Positions 7,697-16,597 of a DNA stretch of 64,000 nt are shown one piece after another (position 1 is the first letter of the stretch; every line of letters starts with the position of its first letter). The position numbers were made by a program, and so were the translations under genes. The notes below the pieces were generated by a model. The model saw only the letters and a program-made list of their open reading frames with translations, was not told the DNA's origin and searched no databases. This DNA comes from Haloechinothrix alba (lineage in GTDB: Bacteria; Actinomycetota; Actinomycetes; Mycobacteriales; Pseudonocardiaceae): positions 1 to 64,000 of the forward strand of contig NZ_FZNW01000020.1 of assembly GCF_900188115.1 (NCBI RefSeq), read 5' to 3'.

Positions 7697-9244
7697 CTAG
7701 GCGGCAAGATCGTGTTCGATTTCCTCGCGGGCAGCGCGGCGTTTCTCGCGGGCCAGGGCGGCGGAGGTGTTGGCGAGTTGGGCGTCTCCGGTGGTCAGCC
7801 ATCCGGTACCGTCGAACAGCCACACGAGGGTGACTACGGCGTCGTCTCCGTCGGGGTCGTCATCCTGCGCGGTGCTGTCGGGGGGTTCGGGGGGTTGCTG
7901 GCCGCGTTGGAAGGCTTTGCGCACCGCGCGCAGCGCGGTCAGGGTGGTCGAGTAGCGGCGGGATTTGGTGGAGAAGTGCCCGCCGAAGCCGAGCATGTGC
8001 GCCCACTTCTGCAGCTTGCCCCACGTGTCGGCCCACTGCTCCCGCTGCCGCAGGGTGGTCAGGTTGAAGGGGCGTTTGCCGAGGAACCAGCAGGCCACCA
8101 GCTGCCGCGTCTGGTGCGAATCGTGCTCGGCCCGGATCTGGATGTCGGTCTCGGTCAACCGGCGGGAGACGTGCCCGGCTTCTTCGGTGGCCTTGGTGGC
8201 GTACTTGGCGAGGTATCCGGCCACAGCCGTGGTGGTCAGCGCCCCGTGGTCATCGATGTCGCTCGCGGCCAGGTGGACGGGGCGGATGTCGAGTTGGGAG
8301 CCCCACGTGATCGTCCAGCCGCCCGGGTTCCGCGGATGCGCCGTCGTGGCAAAGGCGACGGTGCTGGCCGCGTCGGTGATGTAGCTGCGCAGGTGCTCGC
8401 TGGTGATGGCCGCATCGGGTGTGGTGATGGTATCCGGATCGGCCGGATCATAACCATCGAGCCGGATGAGGGCGTGGAAGTGCACCACTCCGCGCCGCTG
8501 GTACTCGGCGACCTTGGCGTAGGACAGCCGCACCCGCACCCCGAGATCCTTTGCCGCCGCGCGCAGGCGCCGGTTCAGCGCGATGGTGGTGCGGCGCCAT
8601 AGTTCGCCGGCGTGGAAGTTCCACACGGCCTGGTGGTCGTAGTCGTAGCAGTCCCGGCACAACGGCTCCCCCACCCGGGAGTCCTCGGCGGCGTGCCGGG
8701 CGGTGCACGAGAGCACCACCCCGTGTGGGCAGGTCTCGGCGTTCCGCCGGGCTCGGCACGGGCGCACGGTGCCGTTGCCGGTGACCACGCGGGTGTGCAC
8801 CGGCCCGAACGAGGGCGCGGTCAGGGTCACGAACAGGCAGGGGTGTTCGGTCACGGTCTCGGGGACGCCCTTGCCGCCCATTAGCCCGGCTTTGACCAGC
8901 TGGTATGTATCGGCCCGGTAGGTCTCCGAGCACGCTGGGCACACGCTGGCGCGCCGGTTCTTGCAGGCGACGTAGAACATGCCATCGGGGACGTCATCGC
9001 TGACCCGGTCGATCTCGTCCGGCCGATGCTGGTTGTGCCAGTGCGCCTCGAGCTTGAGCCGCACCGGATGCGAGCAGGCCGCTGCCGGGGCAACGTGCGC
9101 CAACCACGAGGCATAGTCATGTCGATTCGCGCGGGCCAGCAGCTCTTGCCGCGTGGTGTTCGAGCCGACCGGCTCGACCATGGCACCGGCCCCCAACACC
9201 GGGGTGGTGGTGTTGGGGGTCAGTGTCAGTGCCGAGACGCTCAC
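7697..9244 (-). CDS. RepSA-like rolling-circle replication initiator
   Basis: RepSA-type proteins nick the double-strand origin of AICEs to begin rolling-circle replication after excision. The 515-residue protein has two Cys pairs in the N-terminal third (including CPAC near 115-118) that look like zinc-binding sites, the motif FVTLTAPSFG, the HUH metal-binding motif GVVHFHAL near residue 257, and the Tyr motif YLAKYATK near 340. The C-terminal 70 residues are acidic and then basic. GTG 9244 is chosen because GGAGG lies 7-8 bases upstream. It overlaps the stop of the upstream gene as GTGA, implying coupled translation. Confidence 0.88.
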   Translation of the reverse strand: MSVSALTLTPNTTTPVLGAGAMVEPVGSNTTRQELLARANRHDYASWLAHVAPAAACSHPVRLKLEAHWHNQHRPDEIDRVSDDVPDGMFYVACKNRRASVCPACSETYRADTYQLVKAGLMGGKGVPETVTEHPCLFVTLTAPSFGPVHTRVVTGNGTVRPCRARRNAETCPHGVVLSCTARHAAEDSRVGEPLCRDCYDYDHQAVWNFHAGELWRRTTIALNRRLRAAAKDLGVRVRLSYAKVAEYQRRGVVHFHALIRLDGYDPADPDTITTPDAAITSEHLRSYITDAASTVAFATTAHPRNPGGWTITWGSQLDIRPVHLAASDIDDHGALTTTAVAGYLAKYATKATEEAGHVSRRLTETDIQIRAEHDSHQTRQLVACWFLGKRPFNLTTLRQREQWADTWGKLQKWAHMLGFGGHFSTKSRRYSTTLTALRAVRKAFQRGQQPPEPPDSTAQDDDPDGDDAVVTLVWLFDGTGWLTTGDAQLANTSAALAREKRRAAREEIEHDLAA

Positions 9245-9519
9245 CAAGCACCCTCCACAGACGAGGTGGTGAACAGCTCCGCATGCGCATCAACATCACC
9301 AGTGGTGGCCCACCGGAAACCGGGAATCAGCTCCCCGGTGGTGGGATAGGTAGGCAGCACCGCCGTGGTGTCGAACGCCAGACACGGCAGGGCGATAAAC
9401 CTCGCCCGCTCGGGGTGATAGGCCACCCGTGCGGCATCCACCGCGCCCGTCGGGCTGGCGATGAGCACCCACACGCGGTGCGCATCCAACCCCAACGGCG
9501 GAGTGATGGTCAGACTCAT
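9241..9519 (-). CDS. Small conserved AICE protein of unknown function
   Basis: This 92-residue soluble protein starts MSLTITPPLGLDAHRVWVL and contains no motif I recognise. It lies between the tra and rep genes and its stop overlaps the rep start (GTGA). The position suggests a replication or transfer accessory role. AGGAGAGGA lies about 10-15 bases upstream of the ATG. No membrane segment or Cys cluster is visible. Confidence 0.65.
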   Translation of the reverse strand: MSLTITPPLGLDAHRVWVLIASPTGAVDAARVAYHPERARFIALPCLAFDTTAVLPTYPTTGELIPGFRWATTGDVDAHAELFTTSSVEGAW

Positions 9520-9575
9520 CGAAGACAGTCCTCTCCTGTGTCGTGAATAGACAAATGCACGTGGATTTCGCCGCT

Positions 9576-10409
9576 CTATGCGGCGGAATGGCCGCCAGAC
9601 GTGCGGATGTGCTGGGCGTAGTCGACCAGCCCGTAAATATCCGCATCGGTCAACATCGCCGATTTCATGCGGCGGGGAATGCCGCCTTCGGCCAGCAGGT
9701 AGGCCACGCCCCGCTCTTCGGGGGCGATGGTGGCGGCGTTGTAGCCCTGGCTGGCCCAGCCGCGCCCGAGGATGATGTCCGAGGACGAGTCGGTGGTGCA
9801 GCGGTAGGCGACCCGGTAGCCGAACAGATCCCGCAGGCTGGTGGGGATGATGTCCGCGCTCGGCCGCTGGGTCGCGGCGACCACGATCACCCCGGCCGCA
9901 CGACCCCGGGCCACCAGGTCCCGCAGGATGCGCACGAACTGCTCCTGCTGGTCCTTGCTGCCCATGGTCACCGAGAACAGCGCCAGCTCGTCGACCACCA
10001 GCATCACCACATCGATCGGGTCGGTGTGGGTGATCTTGCGCCGCCGCACGCGGTCCAGCTCGTCATAGCGACGATCCATCTCCGCCTGCAGCGCCTCCAT
10101 CCGCTGCAACGCCAGCTCGATATCGGGCCCGACGAACACGTCAGCGACCTCGCGCCACAACCCGAGCTCGACCTGCTTGCCATCGAACAGCCACAGGCTC
10201 ACATCCGGGCACAACGCCCCGTGCGCGACCACGTTGTTCAACCCCACGGACTTACCGGCACCGGGTTCGCCGGCCATGAGGATGTTGCGGTAGATCAGCT
10301 CGATATTCACACCCTCGCCATCGGCGAACATCCCCAGATGCACCGGGTCATAAATCGACAACCCGGCCACCGGAACCGTGTCCGGCTCACGCTTCTTACG
10401 CAACTTCAT
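9576..10409 (-). CDS. FtsK/SpoIIIE-type DNA translocase (TraSA-like)
   Basis: The 277-residue ATPase has Walker A GEPGAGKS (47-54), Walker B VVMLVVDE (134-141) and the downstream AATQRPS segment of FtsK-family motors. In AICEs this single protein pumps double-stranded DNA from mycelium to mycelium. It is slightly short but includes the complete motor core. It lacks the N-terminal membrane region of FtsK, which the neighbouring membrane protein at 10427 may supply. It is codirectional with rep. Confidence 0.9.
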   Translation of the reverse strand: MKLRKKREPDTVPVAGLSIYDPVHLGMFADGEGVNIELIYRNILMAGEPGAGKSVGLNNVVAHGALCPDVSLWLFDGKQVELGLWREVADVFVGPDIELALQRMEALQAEMDRRYDELDRVRRRKITHTDPIDVVMLVVDELALFSVTMGSKDQQEQFVRILRDLVARGRAAGVIVVAATQRPSADIIPTSLRDLFGYRVAYRCTTDSSSDIILGRGWASQGYNAATIAPEERGVAYLLAEGGIPRRMKSAMLTDADIYGLVDYAQHIRTSGGHSAA

Positions 10410-10426
10410 CGCAGACCAACCCCCTT

Positions 10427-11251
10427 TCAGTCGAGGTAGTCGGACAAGTCGTCCCCACCGGCCATCACCGCAGGCCGACCAGCACCGGCCGACTGCGCGC
10501 GCGAGGCCGCATTAGCGGGGGAGGGTGTACGAGCCGGGGCCGACCCAGCGGCAGGCGAGGAGGCCTCACGCGGGGCCGGCACCGGAGTGACCGTGGCCGC
10601 GGTGATCGGCTCCACGGGCTCGGCCGACGAGCCAGCCCGAGCCCGGCCCGGCACCAACGCCGACACCGCACCCAGCGGAGAGGAGACCGTGCTGGCCTTC
10701 TCCAGCGGGTCACGCCGGATCACGTTGATCGCCACCAGCGTCGACATCGACCGCTTACGCTGCAGCTGCGCCTCCCGAGCGAAACACGCCGAGGCCACAT
10801 ACCCGAGTGCGGCTTCCAGCTCCTGCGCCGAGGACCCAGCCCGGGTCCAGACCCAGATGCGCTCACCCGTCTTCGTCGGACGCGCCCACAGCATCAGCGG
10901 CAGCGACCCATCCAGATTCATCGTGCGCACCCGCGCGGTACGCAGGCACGTCCGGATCCGATGCCGGTCCAGCACACACCAGAACCGCGCCACCACGAAC
11001 CGCCGCGACTGCGGCACCACCAGCACCACAGCCACCGGAGCCACCAGCGCCGCCCAGAACGCCAAACCCTCGAGGCGGCCATGCAGCCACCACACGAACA
11101 CCGCCAGGCACGCCAACACCAGCAGCTCGACGCGCCACCGAATCAACACACCCATGATCAAGGCAGGCCACGACTGCTTCGGGGTCTGCCACATCTCCAT
11201 CACATCGCCACGCGCCCGACGCGTGCGCGTGCCTCGACTAGACTTAGCCAT
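10427..11251 (-). CDS. AICE membrane protein, probable transfer or spread accessory
   Basis: This 274-residue protein starts MAKSSRGTRTRRAR, a basic N-terminus, and has two adjacent membrane segments (about 41-57 and 62-80). A cytoplasmic domain follows, then an Ala/Pro/Ser-rich linker ending in DDLSDYLD. It is encoded immediately upstream of the TraSA-like pump, with a 17-base gap. Membrane proteins at this place in pSAM2-type elements are thought to assist plasmid transfer or spread, but I see no defining motif. The start at 11251 follows GGGAGG. A longer upstream frame looks non-coding. Confidence 0.7.
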   Translation of the reverse strand: MAKSSRGTRTRRARGDVMEMWQTPKQSWPALIMGVLIRWRVELLVLACLAVFVWWLHGRLEGLAFWAALVAPVAVVLVVPQSRRFVVARFWCVLDRHRIRTCLRTARVRTMNLDGSLPLMLWARPTKTGERIWVWTRAGSSAQELEAALGYVASACFAREAQLQRKRSMSTLVAINVIRRDPLEKASTVSSPLGAVSALVPGRARAGSSAEPVEPITAATVTPVPAPREASSPAAGSAPARTPSPANAASRAQSAGAGRPAVMAGGDDLSDYLD

Positions 11252-11359
11252 AACTCTTCGCCCTCCCAGGCAGGAGTTGAATGAGGAAACGGCGAGCGGC
11301 ACAGGACCGGTATCGGAACCACCAAGAACCTTCACCGGCCCCTGTGCCCTCGTCACCAA

Positions 11360-11575
11360 CTAGAAACGACGACCGTCCTCGTCGTGCCGGTACAGAAACG
11401 CCCACACCGTGTGATACAGGCGGGCAACGTCACCGCTCGCACGCACCTTGGGGTAGCCGTGCCGTGCGAACACCTCAGCCACATCGCTGATCAGCCCGAT
11501 CGAAAACCGAGGATCACTGTCCTCACTCACCGGCTGTACGGGATACCGCTGGAACTCGTCAGACATCGTCGACAC
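11360..11575 (-). CDS. Small conserved AICE protein
   Basis: This 71-residue acidic protein begins MSTMSDEFQRYPVQPV and contains DPRFSIGLISDVAEVFARHG, a pattern I associate with short ORFs in actinomycete integrative elements. Its function is unknown. The start could also be the ATG three codons in (11566). Neither has a strong ribosome site, but translation may be coupled to the upstream gene 6 bases away. Confidence 0.6.
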   Translation of the reverse strand: MSTMSDEFQRYPVQPVSEDSDPRFSIGLISDVAEVFARHGYPKVRASGDVARLYHTVWAFLYRHDEDGRRF

Positions 11576-11581
11576 ACGGCA

Positions 11582-11920
11582 TCAGGACGACGCAGCCGTC
11601 GAAGCAGACTTCGAACCGGTCAGCGCCTTGATCTCGGTAGCGCGATACGCCACACCGTGCTTGCCGTTCTGTGCCCAGGGAATCGCCTGCAACGCAACCG
11701 GGGAAACAGACGAACCAACCGCAACCGTGGGAGCCTGCGAGGCCGCCACCGTCACGTTGATCACCTCAGCCCCACCGTCATCCACAGCGACCAGCTGCAC
11801 AGACCACATCGGGATGTTCGTATTACGCTCCACACGCTGCGCACCGTTCTGATCAGTCTTCGGCTGCACCTCACGACCCACCGTGAACTGCACATTCGAC
11901 GTATCAATCAACAAACGCAT
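11582..11920 (-). CDS. Conserved AICE protein, possibly a Pra-like activator
   Basis: The 112-residue protein starts MRLLIDTSNVQFTVGREV, contains a central NIPMWSVQLVAVDD strand pair and ends in an Ala/Ser-rich tail. It is the first gene of the minus-strand operon, divergent from the regulator across a 200-base promoter region. Small proteins with this beta-rich layout in related elements are annotated as replication, integration and excision activators after pSAM2 Pra. I make that link by pattern and position only. An OB-like nucleic-acid-binding role is another option. Confidence 0.5.
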   Translation of the reverse strand: MRLLIDTSNVQFTVGREVQPKTDQNGAQRVERNTNIPMWSVQLVAVDDGGAEVINVTVAASQAPTVAVGSSVSPVALQAIPWAQNGKHGVAYRATEIKALTGSKSASTAASS

Positions 11921-12021
11921 AACTACAGTCCTCCAAGGGAAATCTGCGGTTAACTAGCGCTCCGACTTACCGGAGACGACCCAATGAAACCGCAGGTCAG
12001 CGCAGGCGCCGAACGCCGTGA

Positions 12022-12102
12022 ATGCATACCCGAATGGTCGATATGTATACGGCGCATATGCCCTCGTCACGTGTCTCGCACTGAGCTAGGCTTGATGCAT
12101 AC
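12022..12102. promoter_or_regulatory. Three ATGYATAC boxes in the AICE divergent promoter
   Basis: ATGCATAC at 12022-12029, ATGTATAC at 12043-12050 and ATGCATAC at 12095-12102 lie between the divergent regulator and the replication/transfer operon. They are likely operators for the adjacent XRE-TPR protein or another element regulator. This is inferred from position and repetition. Confidence 0.5.
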
Positions 12103-12120
12103 GTACTGGAGGGAACGCGG

Positions 12121-13527
12121 ATGGACCACAAGGCCGAGACCGCGAGACATGGGGATGAGCAGCCGAACCAGCGCCAGCTACCAGCCGACTTCTGGACGCA
12201 GCTGGAGATCCAGCAGGCGTGCCGCGAACGTCACTTCGGGCGTCTGCTGAAGTCCTGGCGCGAGCTGCAAGACCCCCCGGTAAAGCAGTCTGAGCTGGCC
12301 ACCACCTTAGGAGTGACCCAAGGCCAGGTCAGCCGCATCGAGCGCAACCCTCAACCCCCACACGACCTCTCGAAGCTCATTACGTGGGCGAAGACGCTTG
12401 ATATCCCTGAATCTATCTTGTGGTTCAATTTTGACGACTCGGACTCTACGTCATGCGCCTTCACAAATACGCCAGATAGAATTGGCGATGACGACGCTTC
12501 GGAGGAGGACATGCGAAGGCGCGAACTGTTCAAGACCATCGGTGTTGGCGCGGCTTTGCTGGGCACTGACACATTACAGGAATCGATCCCCGCTGTTGGC
12601 TCGAATTACAACAAGGTCGGAATGGAATCCGTCGAAGTCATGCGGGAGTACGCCCGCATGTTCCGACGGCTCGATAACCGCTTCGGTGGTGGCCACAGTT
12701 TGAAGCAGCTTGCCTACTACCTCCGCACGGAAGTACAGGACAAGCTCACCGACACACGCACCAGCCCCACCGTCAGCTACGAACTGTTCTCGACCGCAGC
12801 CGAGCTTTACCACCTGGCCGGTTGGATGTCATATGACATCGGCGAAAGCCAGCAAGGGCACCGAGCACTGACCCAGGCCCTTGCTCTGAGCCAGCAGGTC
12901 GGAAACCAGGTCTACGCCGCCGAGCTTCTAGCGGGAATGAGCCACCAGTTCAGCCACCTCCGCGATCCGGACAACGCGATCGACCGAGCGCTATCGGCTA
13001 AGAACGGCGCCAAGAACAACAACGTCCCGGCGCTCACGGCCGAAGCCGCCGTAATGGCCGCGCACGGCTACGCTCAGCAAGGCGACCGCCGCAACTGCAT
13101 CATCAACCTGCAGGAAGCCGAAGCGGCCTACGCGCGGATTCGACCGGATGACACGCCTGATTGGCTCGGCTACCTCGACAGCGCATACCTCTCGGCGAAG
13201 TTCGGTCACGCGCTCAAAGACCTCGGTGAGCCAGCGCAGGCCGAGCGCTTCGCGCGCCAGTCCCTGCATATGTCCGACGGGTACGACCGCGGCCGCATGT
13301 TCAATACGGCTCTGCTGGCTTCCGTACTGGCCGACCAGGGCAACGTCGATGAAGCGGTGCCCGCCGCCACCGAAGCCTTGCAGTTGGCGTCGAATGTTCG
13401 TTCTGTCCGGTCCAAGCGCTATCTCAGCGACGTGGCGCAGCGACTTCAGCCCTACGAGTCATCGACTCACGTGCAGCAGCTCTTCAGGCAGATGACGGCG
13501 CACCAGATCCCGTTGCAGCGGGTCTAG
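12121..13527 (+). CDS. XRE-family regulator with C-terminal TPR repeats
   Basis: The 468-residue protein has a helix-turn-helix near residues 55-80 (SELATTLGVTQGQVSRIE). Tetratricopeptide-like helices fill about 170-450, the layout of peptide- or signal-responsive actinomycete regulators. A short hydrophobic segment near 140-150 (TIGVGAALLG) precedes the TPRs. It is divergent from the replication and transfer operon and probably controls it, the job that KorSA does in pSAM2, although KorSA is a GntR protein. GGAGGG lies before the ATG. Its stop codon shares a CTAG with that of the convergent NUDIX gene. Confidence 0.8.
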   Translation: MDHKAETARHGDEQPNQRQLPADFWTQLEIQQACRERHFGRLLKSWRELQDPPVKQSELATTLGVTQGQVSRIERNPQPPHDLSKLITWAKTLDIPESILWFNFDDSDSTSCAFTNTPDRIGDDDASEEDMRRRELFKTIGVGAALLGTDTLQESIPAVGSNYNKVGMESVEVMREYARMFRRLDNRFGGGHSLKQLAYYLRTEVQDKLTDTRTSPTVSYELFSTAAELYHLAGWMSYDIGESQQGHRALTQALALSQQVGNQVYAAELLAGMSHQFSHLRDPDNAIDRALSAKNGAKNNNVPALTAEAAVMAAHGYAQQGDRRNCIINLQEAEAAYARIRPDDTPDWLGYLDSAYLSAKFGHALKDLGEPAQAERFARQSLHMSDGYDRGRMFNTALLASVLADQGNVDEAVPAATEALQLASNVRSVRSKRYLSDVAQRLQPYESSTHVQQLFRQMTAHQIPLQRV

Positions 13528-14084
13528 TAACCGCGCAACCGCGCCGCGTGTAACAGCCCGAGCTGTGCACCCGCGCCGATGACCTCCCCCTTGGCGATGC
13601 GATCCGGCACCGACGACAGCGGCACCCACTCCACCTTCGCGGTCTCGTTGATGTCAGGACCGTTGCCCGTCGCTTCCAGCTCCTCGGCGAGGTAGACGTG
13701 GTTCTCCATGTCGATGCTGCCTGCGAGCGGTTGGAAGCGCGCCAACAGCCGGAGTGAGCCAGCACGCCAGCCGGCCTCTTCCTCCAGCTCACGAGCAGCG
13801 GCTTGCTCGGCGTCCTCCTCAGGGTCGATATACCCCCCAGGTAGCTCCCACGTCCACCGATCCATCACGAACCGATGCCGCCAGATCATCAGCACCTCGT
13901 CCCGCTCATTGACGGCGATCACCATCGCCACAGGAGGAGACCGGAACACGTACTGCTCGAACTGCACCCCATCCGGAAGCTCGACTGACGCGATACTCAC
14001 CACCATCTTGCGACTGTCGTCCACGACCCTCTCGCCATGGATCGTCCACCGCGTCAGCTCCCCGTCGTTGTCCTGGCTGGTCAT
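13524..14084 (-). CDS. NUDIX hydrolase, Pif-like
   Basis: NUDIX enzymes cleave nucleoside diphosphates linked to another moiety. The 186-residue protein has a full NUDIX box from G84 to W106, matching GX5EX7REUXEEXGU, with RELEEEAGW visible. In pSAM2 the immunity factor Pif, which blocks redundant transfer into cells already carrying the element, contains a NUDIX motif. This gene lies in an equivalent position beside the regulator. Whether it gives immunity here is inference. It converges on the regulator with overlapping stops (CTAG at 13524-13527). Confidence 0.82.
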   Translation of the reverse strand: MTSQDNDGELTRWTIHGERVVDDSRKMVVSIASVELPDGVQFEQYVFRSPPVAMVIAVNERDEVLMIWRHRFVMDRWTWELPGGYIDPEEDAEQAAARELEEEAGWRAGSLRLLARFQPLAGSIDMENHVYLAEELEATGNGPDINETAKVEWVPLSSVPDRIAKGEVIGAGAQLGLLHAARLRGY

Positions 14085-14170
14085 GCTGCCTACAGTACCT
14101 GTTCAATGCACACAAGCAGGAAAGCACTTAAAGAACTCGCAATTACGCCTATCTGAAATCTCCGACGTCT

Positions 14171-16009
14171 TTATAAACGAAAAAGTTCCTTAAATATTTC
14201 TTGCCATAGTTTATCAACACGACTTGACCGCCTTGGAGAAAGTCGGAGCTCCGAAAGAATGTAATCACGCATAGGTAGGTCTCGAAGTCCCGCATTCTTT
14301 TTTCCGTCCAACAATTGAAGAAAACTCGGACCTGATTGCTCCTGGAGAGCCTCTATCATTTCCAGATCTTCAATATCTACTATCTCAAGAGGCATAACGG
14401 ATTTATCATTAAGAAGGTTACTTTCCCCTATTTTTTCGTGTACTAGTGTCATGGTGATCGGATTAACAGGAAAACCCTCCGGCAAAACAAGGACGGGATA
14501 GAATAGTCGCGAATTGACACAGGAAGACCCAGTAAGCAAGGTCTCGTTATCTTGCAATTTCCGTATAAGTGAGTCTAGTTGTTCAACTTTTTTGACAAAT
14601 TTTTCCAGATCTTGAACGATATAATCATCAGACAAGCCTGCTATCGATTCCCTACGCAGTTGGCTAGTCGTTATCTCGACTGGTACCCAAGACGTTCCGT
14701 AGTCAATCGCAGCATCTGGGAGACGCACTTTATGCCCACCGTATGCTCGGCTAATATCACTATCCCGATACATTCGCTTAGATCCTGAAGACGTAGGTAC
14801 TATAGACTCTAATACTTCAAGACTATATTCTTCCACCGCCCTGCGAATTCCACTATTGAACCGAGCTTTCTTTTGCTCATCTTTCGGGTCAATGTAACTT
14901 TTAACTTCATGCACAGGAACCCAACCAAATACTCGCATGAGCAGCAAGTCGGGATCGATTACACTAAGCTTATCGTCCCACAATTGAACAACAGGGTACC
15001 GCCTAAAGGCGTCGAATGACCAGTCGGTTTCTGCTTGCTCTAGTTCACGAGCTACAGCTTCGCGAAACTCTGGCAACCGTATTGAAAAAACTGATATTGC
15101 ATCCTGAAAACGATCCGCTCCCCAACCTCGCTCATCGAGAAACTCATCAATATTGGTAGTGCCCTTTATGGCAGACGCCCAGAGCAAGATTGCTGCTGCA
15201 CAAACGTCCCAGAGGGGAACCCCGACTGCGTCCAAATAGACTGATTCAAGATCAACCATTTCAGGATCGTCACGAAGTTCCTTAGGTAGCTGGAACCAGA
15301 TACGCCAGAATCGCGAAAGTACACTTGCTTCGTCGACTCTGGCGTTAAATACTTGGTTTGCTATAACTTCCCGCCCGATTTTGCCTGGTTTTTTTGTTAT
15401 AACACGTGATTCGTTGTCATTATCGTTATAACCTAGATAGTCTCCAAGGCTTATTAAGGACAAGACATAGTTTCCCTTTTCTCGGCCGAATACGAGCGCG
15501 TCGCCTGATAGGAACGCAGCTTTTTGGATGACCGAAAATACTGCCTGCGGTACGACGAGTCCACGAGTTCCATCCCTAAGACGATTGAGAACACGCGTGC
15601 GAATCGGTTCATTGAACCAAATCCTCGCAAACTGATCATCGACCTCTCGACGTGTCCGACCTGGGTTTCGTATGGTTGCCATAATATGCGATGAGCATGT
15701 GATTATTTCGTCAAAGGGAATGCGCCGGATATGAGAATACACCAATGACGGTGGAGGTTTTATGCCAAACACTTCTTCACTCGTCAAGTATACAAGCAAC
15801 TGATCTATTGGCGCTACACTTCCTGTTGCGCTAGGGATAATCAAGCCGCTGGGAAGCTGTCGCCACTTTGTAGCTACTGCCCGAATAGGTGTGCCACTGA
15901 AATAGGTAACGTCTTCCTCTATCTCTGCGATAAAGGGGTCAAGGTGTTGCGGCTCCGATCCAACAAACGATGCCAGATCGTCAGACTTCGAAGTAGATCT
16001 TCTGTGCAT
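14171..16009 (-). CDS. Large AT-richer cargo protein of unknown family, possible nuclease-type defence gene
   Basis: This 612-residue gene differs sharply in base composition from its surroundings, with many A/T-ending codons and A/T runs, so it was acquired separately. No transmembrane segment or Walker motif is seen. The C-terminal third contains RLPDAAIDYGTSWVPVEITT (about residues 420-445). This resembles the PD-(D/E)xK nuclease pattern of an Asp, a beta turn and then (V)E, but with Thr where Lys is expected. A central RYPVVQLWDDKLSVIDPDLL strand-rich region precedes it. AICEs often carry one such cargo gene next to the attachment site. Start is ATG 16009, with only a weak GAG upstream. 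I do not recognise the family. A nuclease or defence role is a hypothesis. Confidence 0.6.
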   Translation of the reverse strand: MHRRSTSKSDDLASFVGSEPQHLDPFIAEIEEDVTYFSGTPIRAVATKWRQLPSGLIIPSATGSVAPIDQLLVYLTSEEVFGIKPPPSLVYSHIRRIPFDEIITCSSHIMATIRNPGRTRREVDDQFARIWFNEPIRTRVLNRLRDGTRGLVVPQAVFSVIQKAAFLSGDALVFGREKGNYVLSLISLGDYLGYNDNDNESRVITKKPGKIGREVIANQVFNARVDEASVLSRFWRIWFQLPKELRDDPEMVDLESVYLDAVGVPLWDVCAAAILLWASAIKGTTNIDEFLDERGWGADRFQDAISVFSIRLPEFREAVARELEQAETDWSFDAFRRYPVVQLWDDKLSVIDPDLLLMRVFGWVPVHEVKSYIDPKDEQKKARFNSGIRRAVEEYSLEVLESIVPTSSGSKRMYRDSDISRAYGGHKVRLPDAAIDYGTSWVPVEITTSQLRRESIAGLSDDYIVQDLEKFVKKVEQLDSLIRKLQDNETLLTGSSCVNSRLFYPVLVLPEGFPVNPITMTLVHEKIGESNLLNDKSVMPLEIVDIEDLEMIEALQEQSGPSFLQLLDGKKNAGLRDLPMRDYILSELRLSPRRSSRVDKLWQEIFKELFRL

Positions 16010-16012
16010 CAA

Positions 16013-16597
16013 CTCACATCACTTCTTAGTTGCCCGCATGCCCGCACAATGGTGAGGACTTTCTGTACGTCTTCAAGCCGCCCTACCGGGCGGGTGCGCG
16101 GGGCCGAACAGGCGCGCGGCCGGCTTCCTTCCGCTTCGCTACCGGGCCGGCCGCGCATAACGCCGCCGGCCCCGCCCACATGCACGGAGGCCGGCGGAAC
16201 ACGACAAAGCACCCACAGCACGCCGGTGCGGGACACCATCCCCGCGATCGCCGCATGATCAGGGCCGCGCCGAGCACGCTCAACCCCGCTTCGCGCCGAT
16301 CCCGCGCTTTGCTCTCTTTGCGTAGATACGGTCACACTGTGTATGTCGTCCGTCACGCGGGATCGGTTACAGGGTTGACCGCGCTCGGCGCGGCCATGAG
16401 GCGGCAAGGAACGCGGGGATGGAGGCGTATGGGTTGGCACGCCGTGCCGGTTGGTCACACGGCTGCCCCTGAACTGCCCCTAATCGTCCGGCACGAGCCG
16501 GAAACAGCGGCAGCGCGTCGCCATTTGCAGTTGAAAACGCACCAGCGCAACCGAGGTGACCGTCACCGTTCGGCACTCACCCAGAGGTCGGTCTAGT
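16013..16597. other. GC-rich non-coding end of the AICE with strong hairpins, candidate replication or transfer site
   Basis: No convincing gene is seen on either strand. The segment holds several perfect stems: CCGCCC/GGGCGG near 16078-16092, an 11-bp stem GCGCGGCCGGC/GCCGGCCGCGC (16114-16124 with 16146-16156, 21-base loop), and CCGCGC/GCGCGG near 16378-16395. Rolling-circle elements need a single-strand origin and a transfer locus, usually hairpin-rich non-coding DNA, so this is a candidate. GC content jumps back up here from the AT-richer cargo gene. Confidence 0.35.

Noticed and set aside
7677-7823. Upstream extension of the excisionase frame
   Set aside because: It overlaps the rep gene end and lacks a ribosome site. 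The internal ATG has GAGGAG.
16009-16596. Reading frames on both strands between the cargo gene and attR
   Set aside because: They have Arg/Pro-rich composition, no ribosome binding site and no domain pattern. The segment looks non-coding with hairpins.
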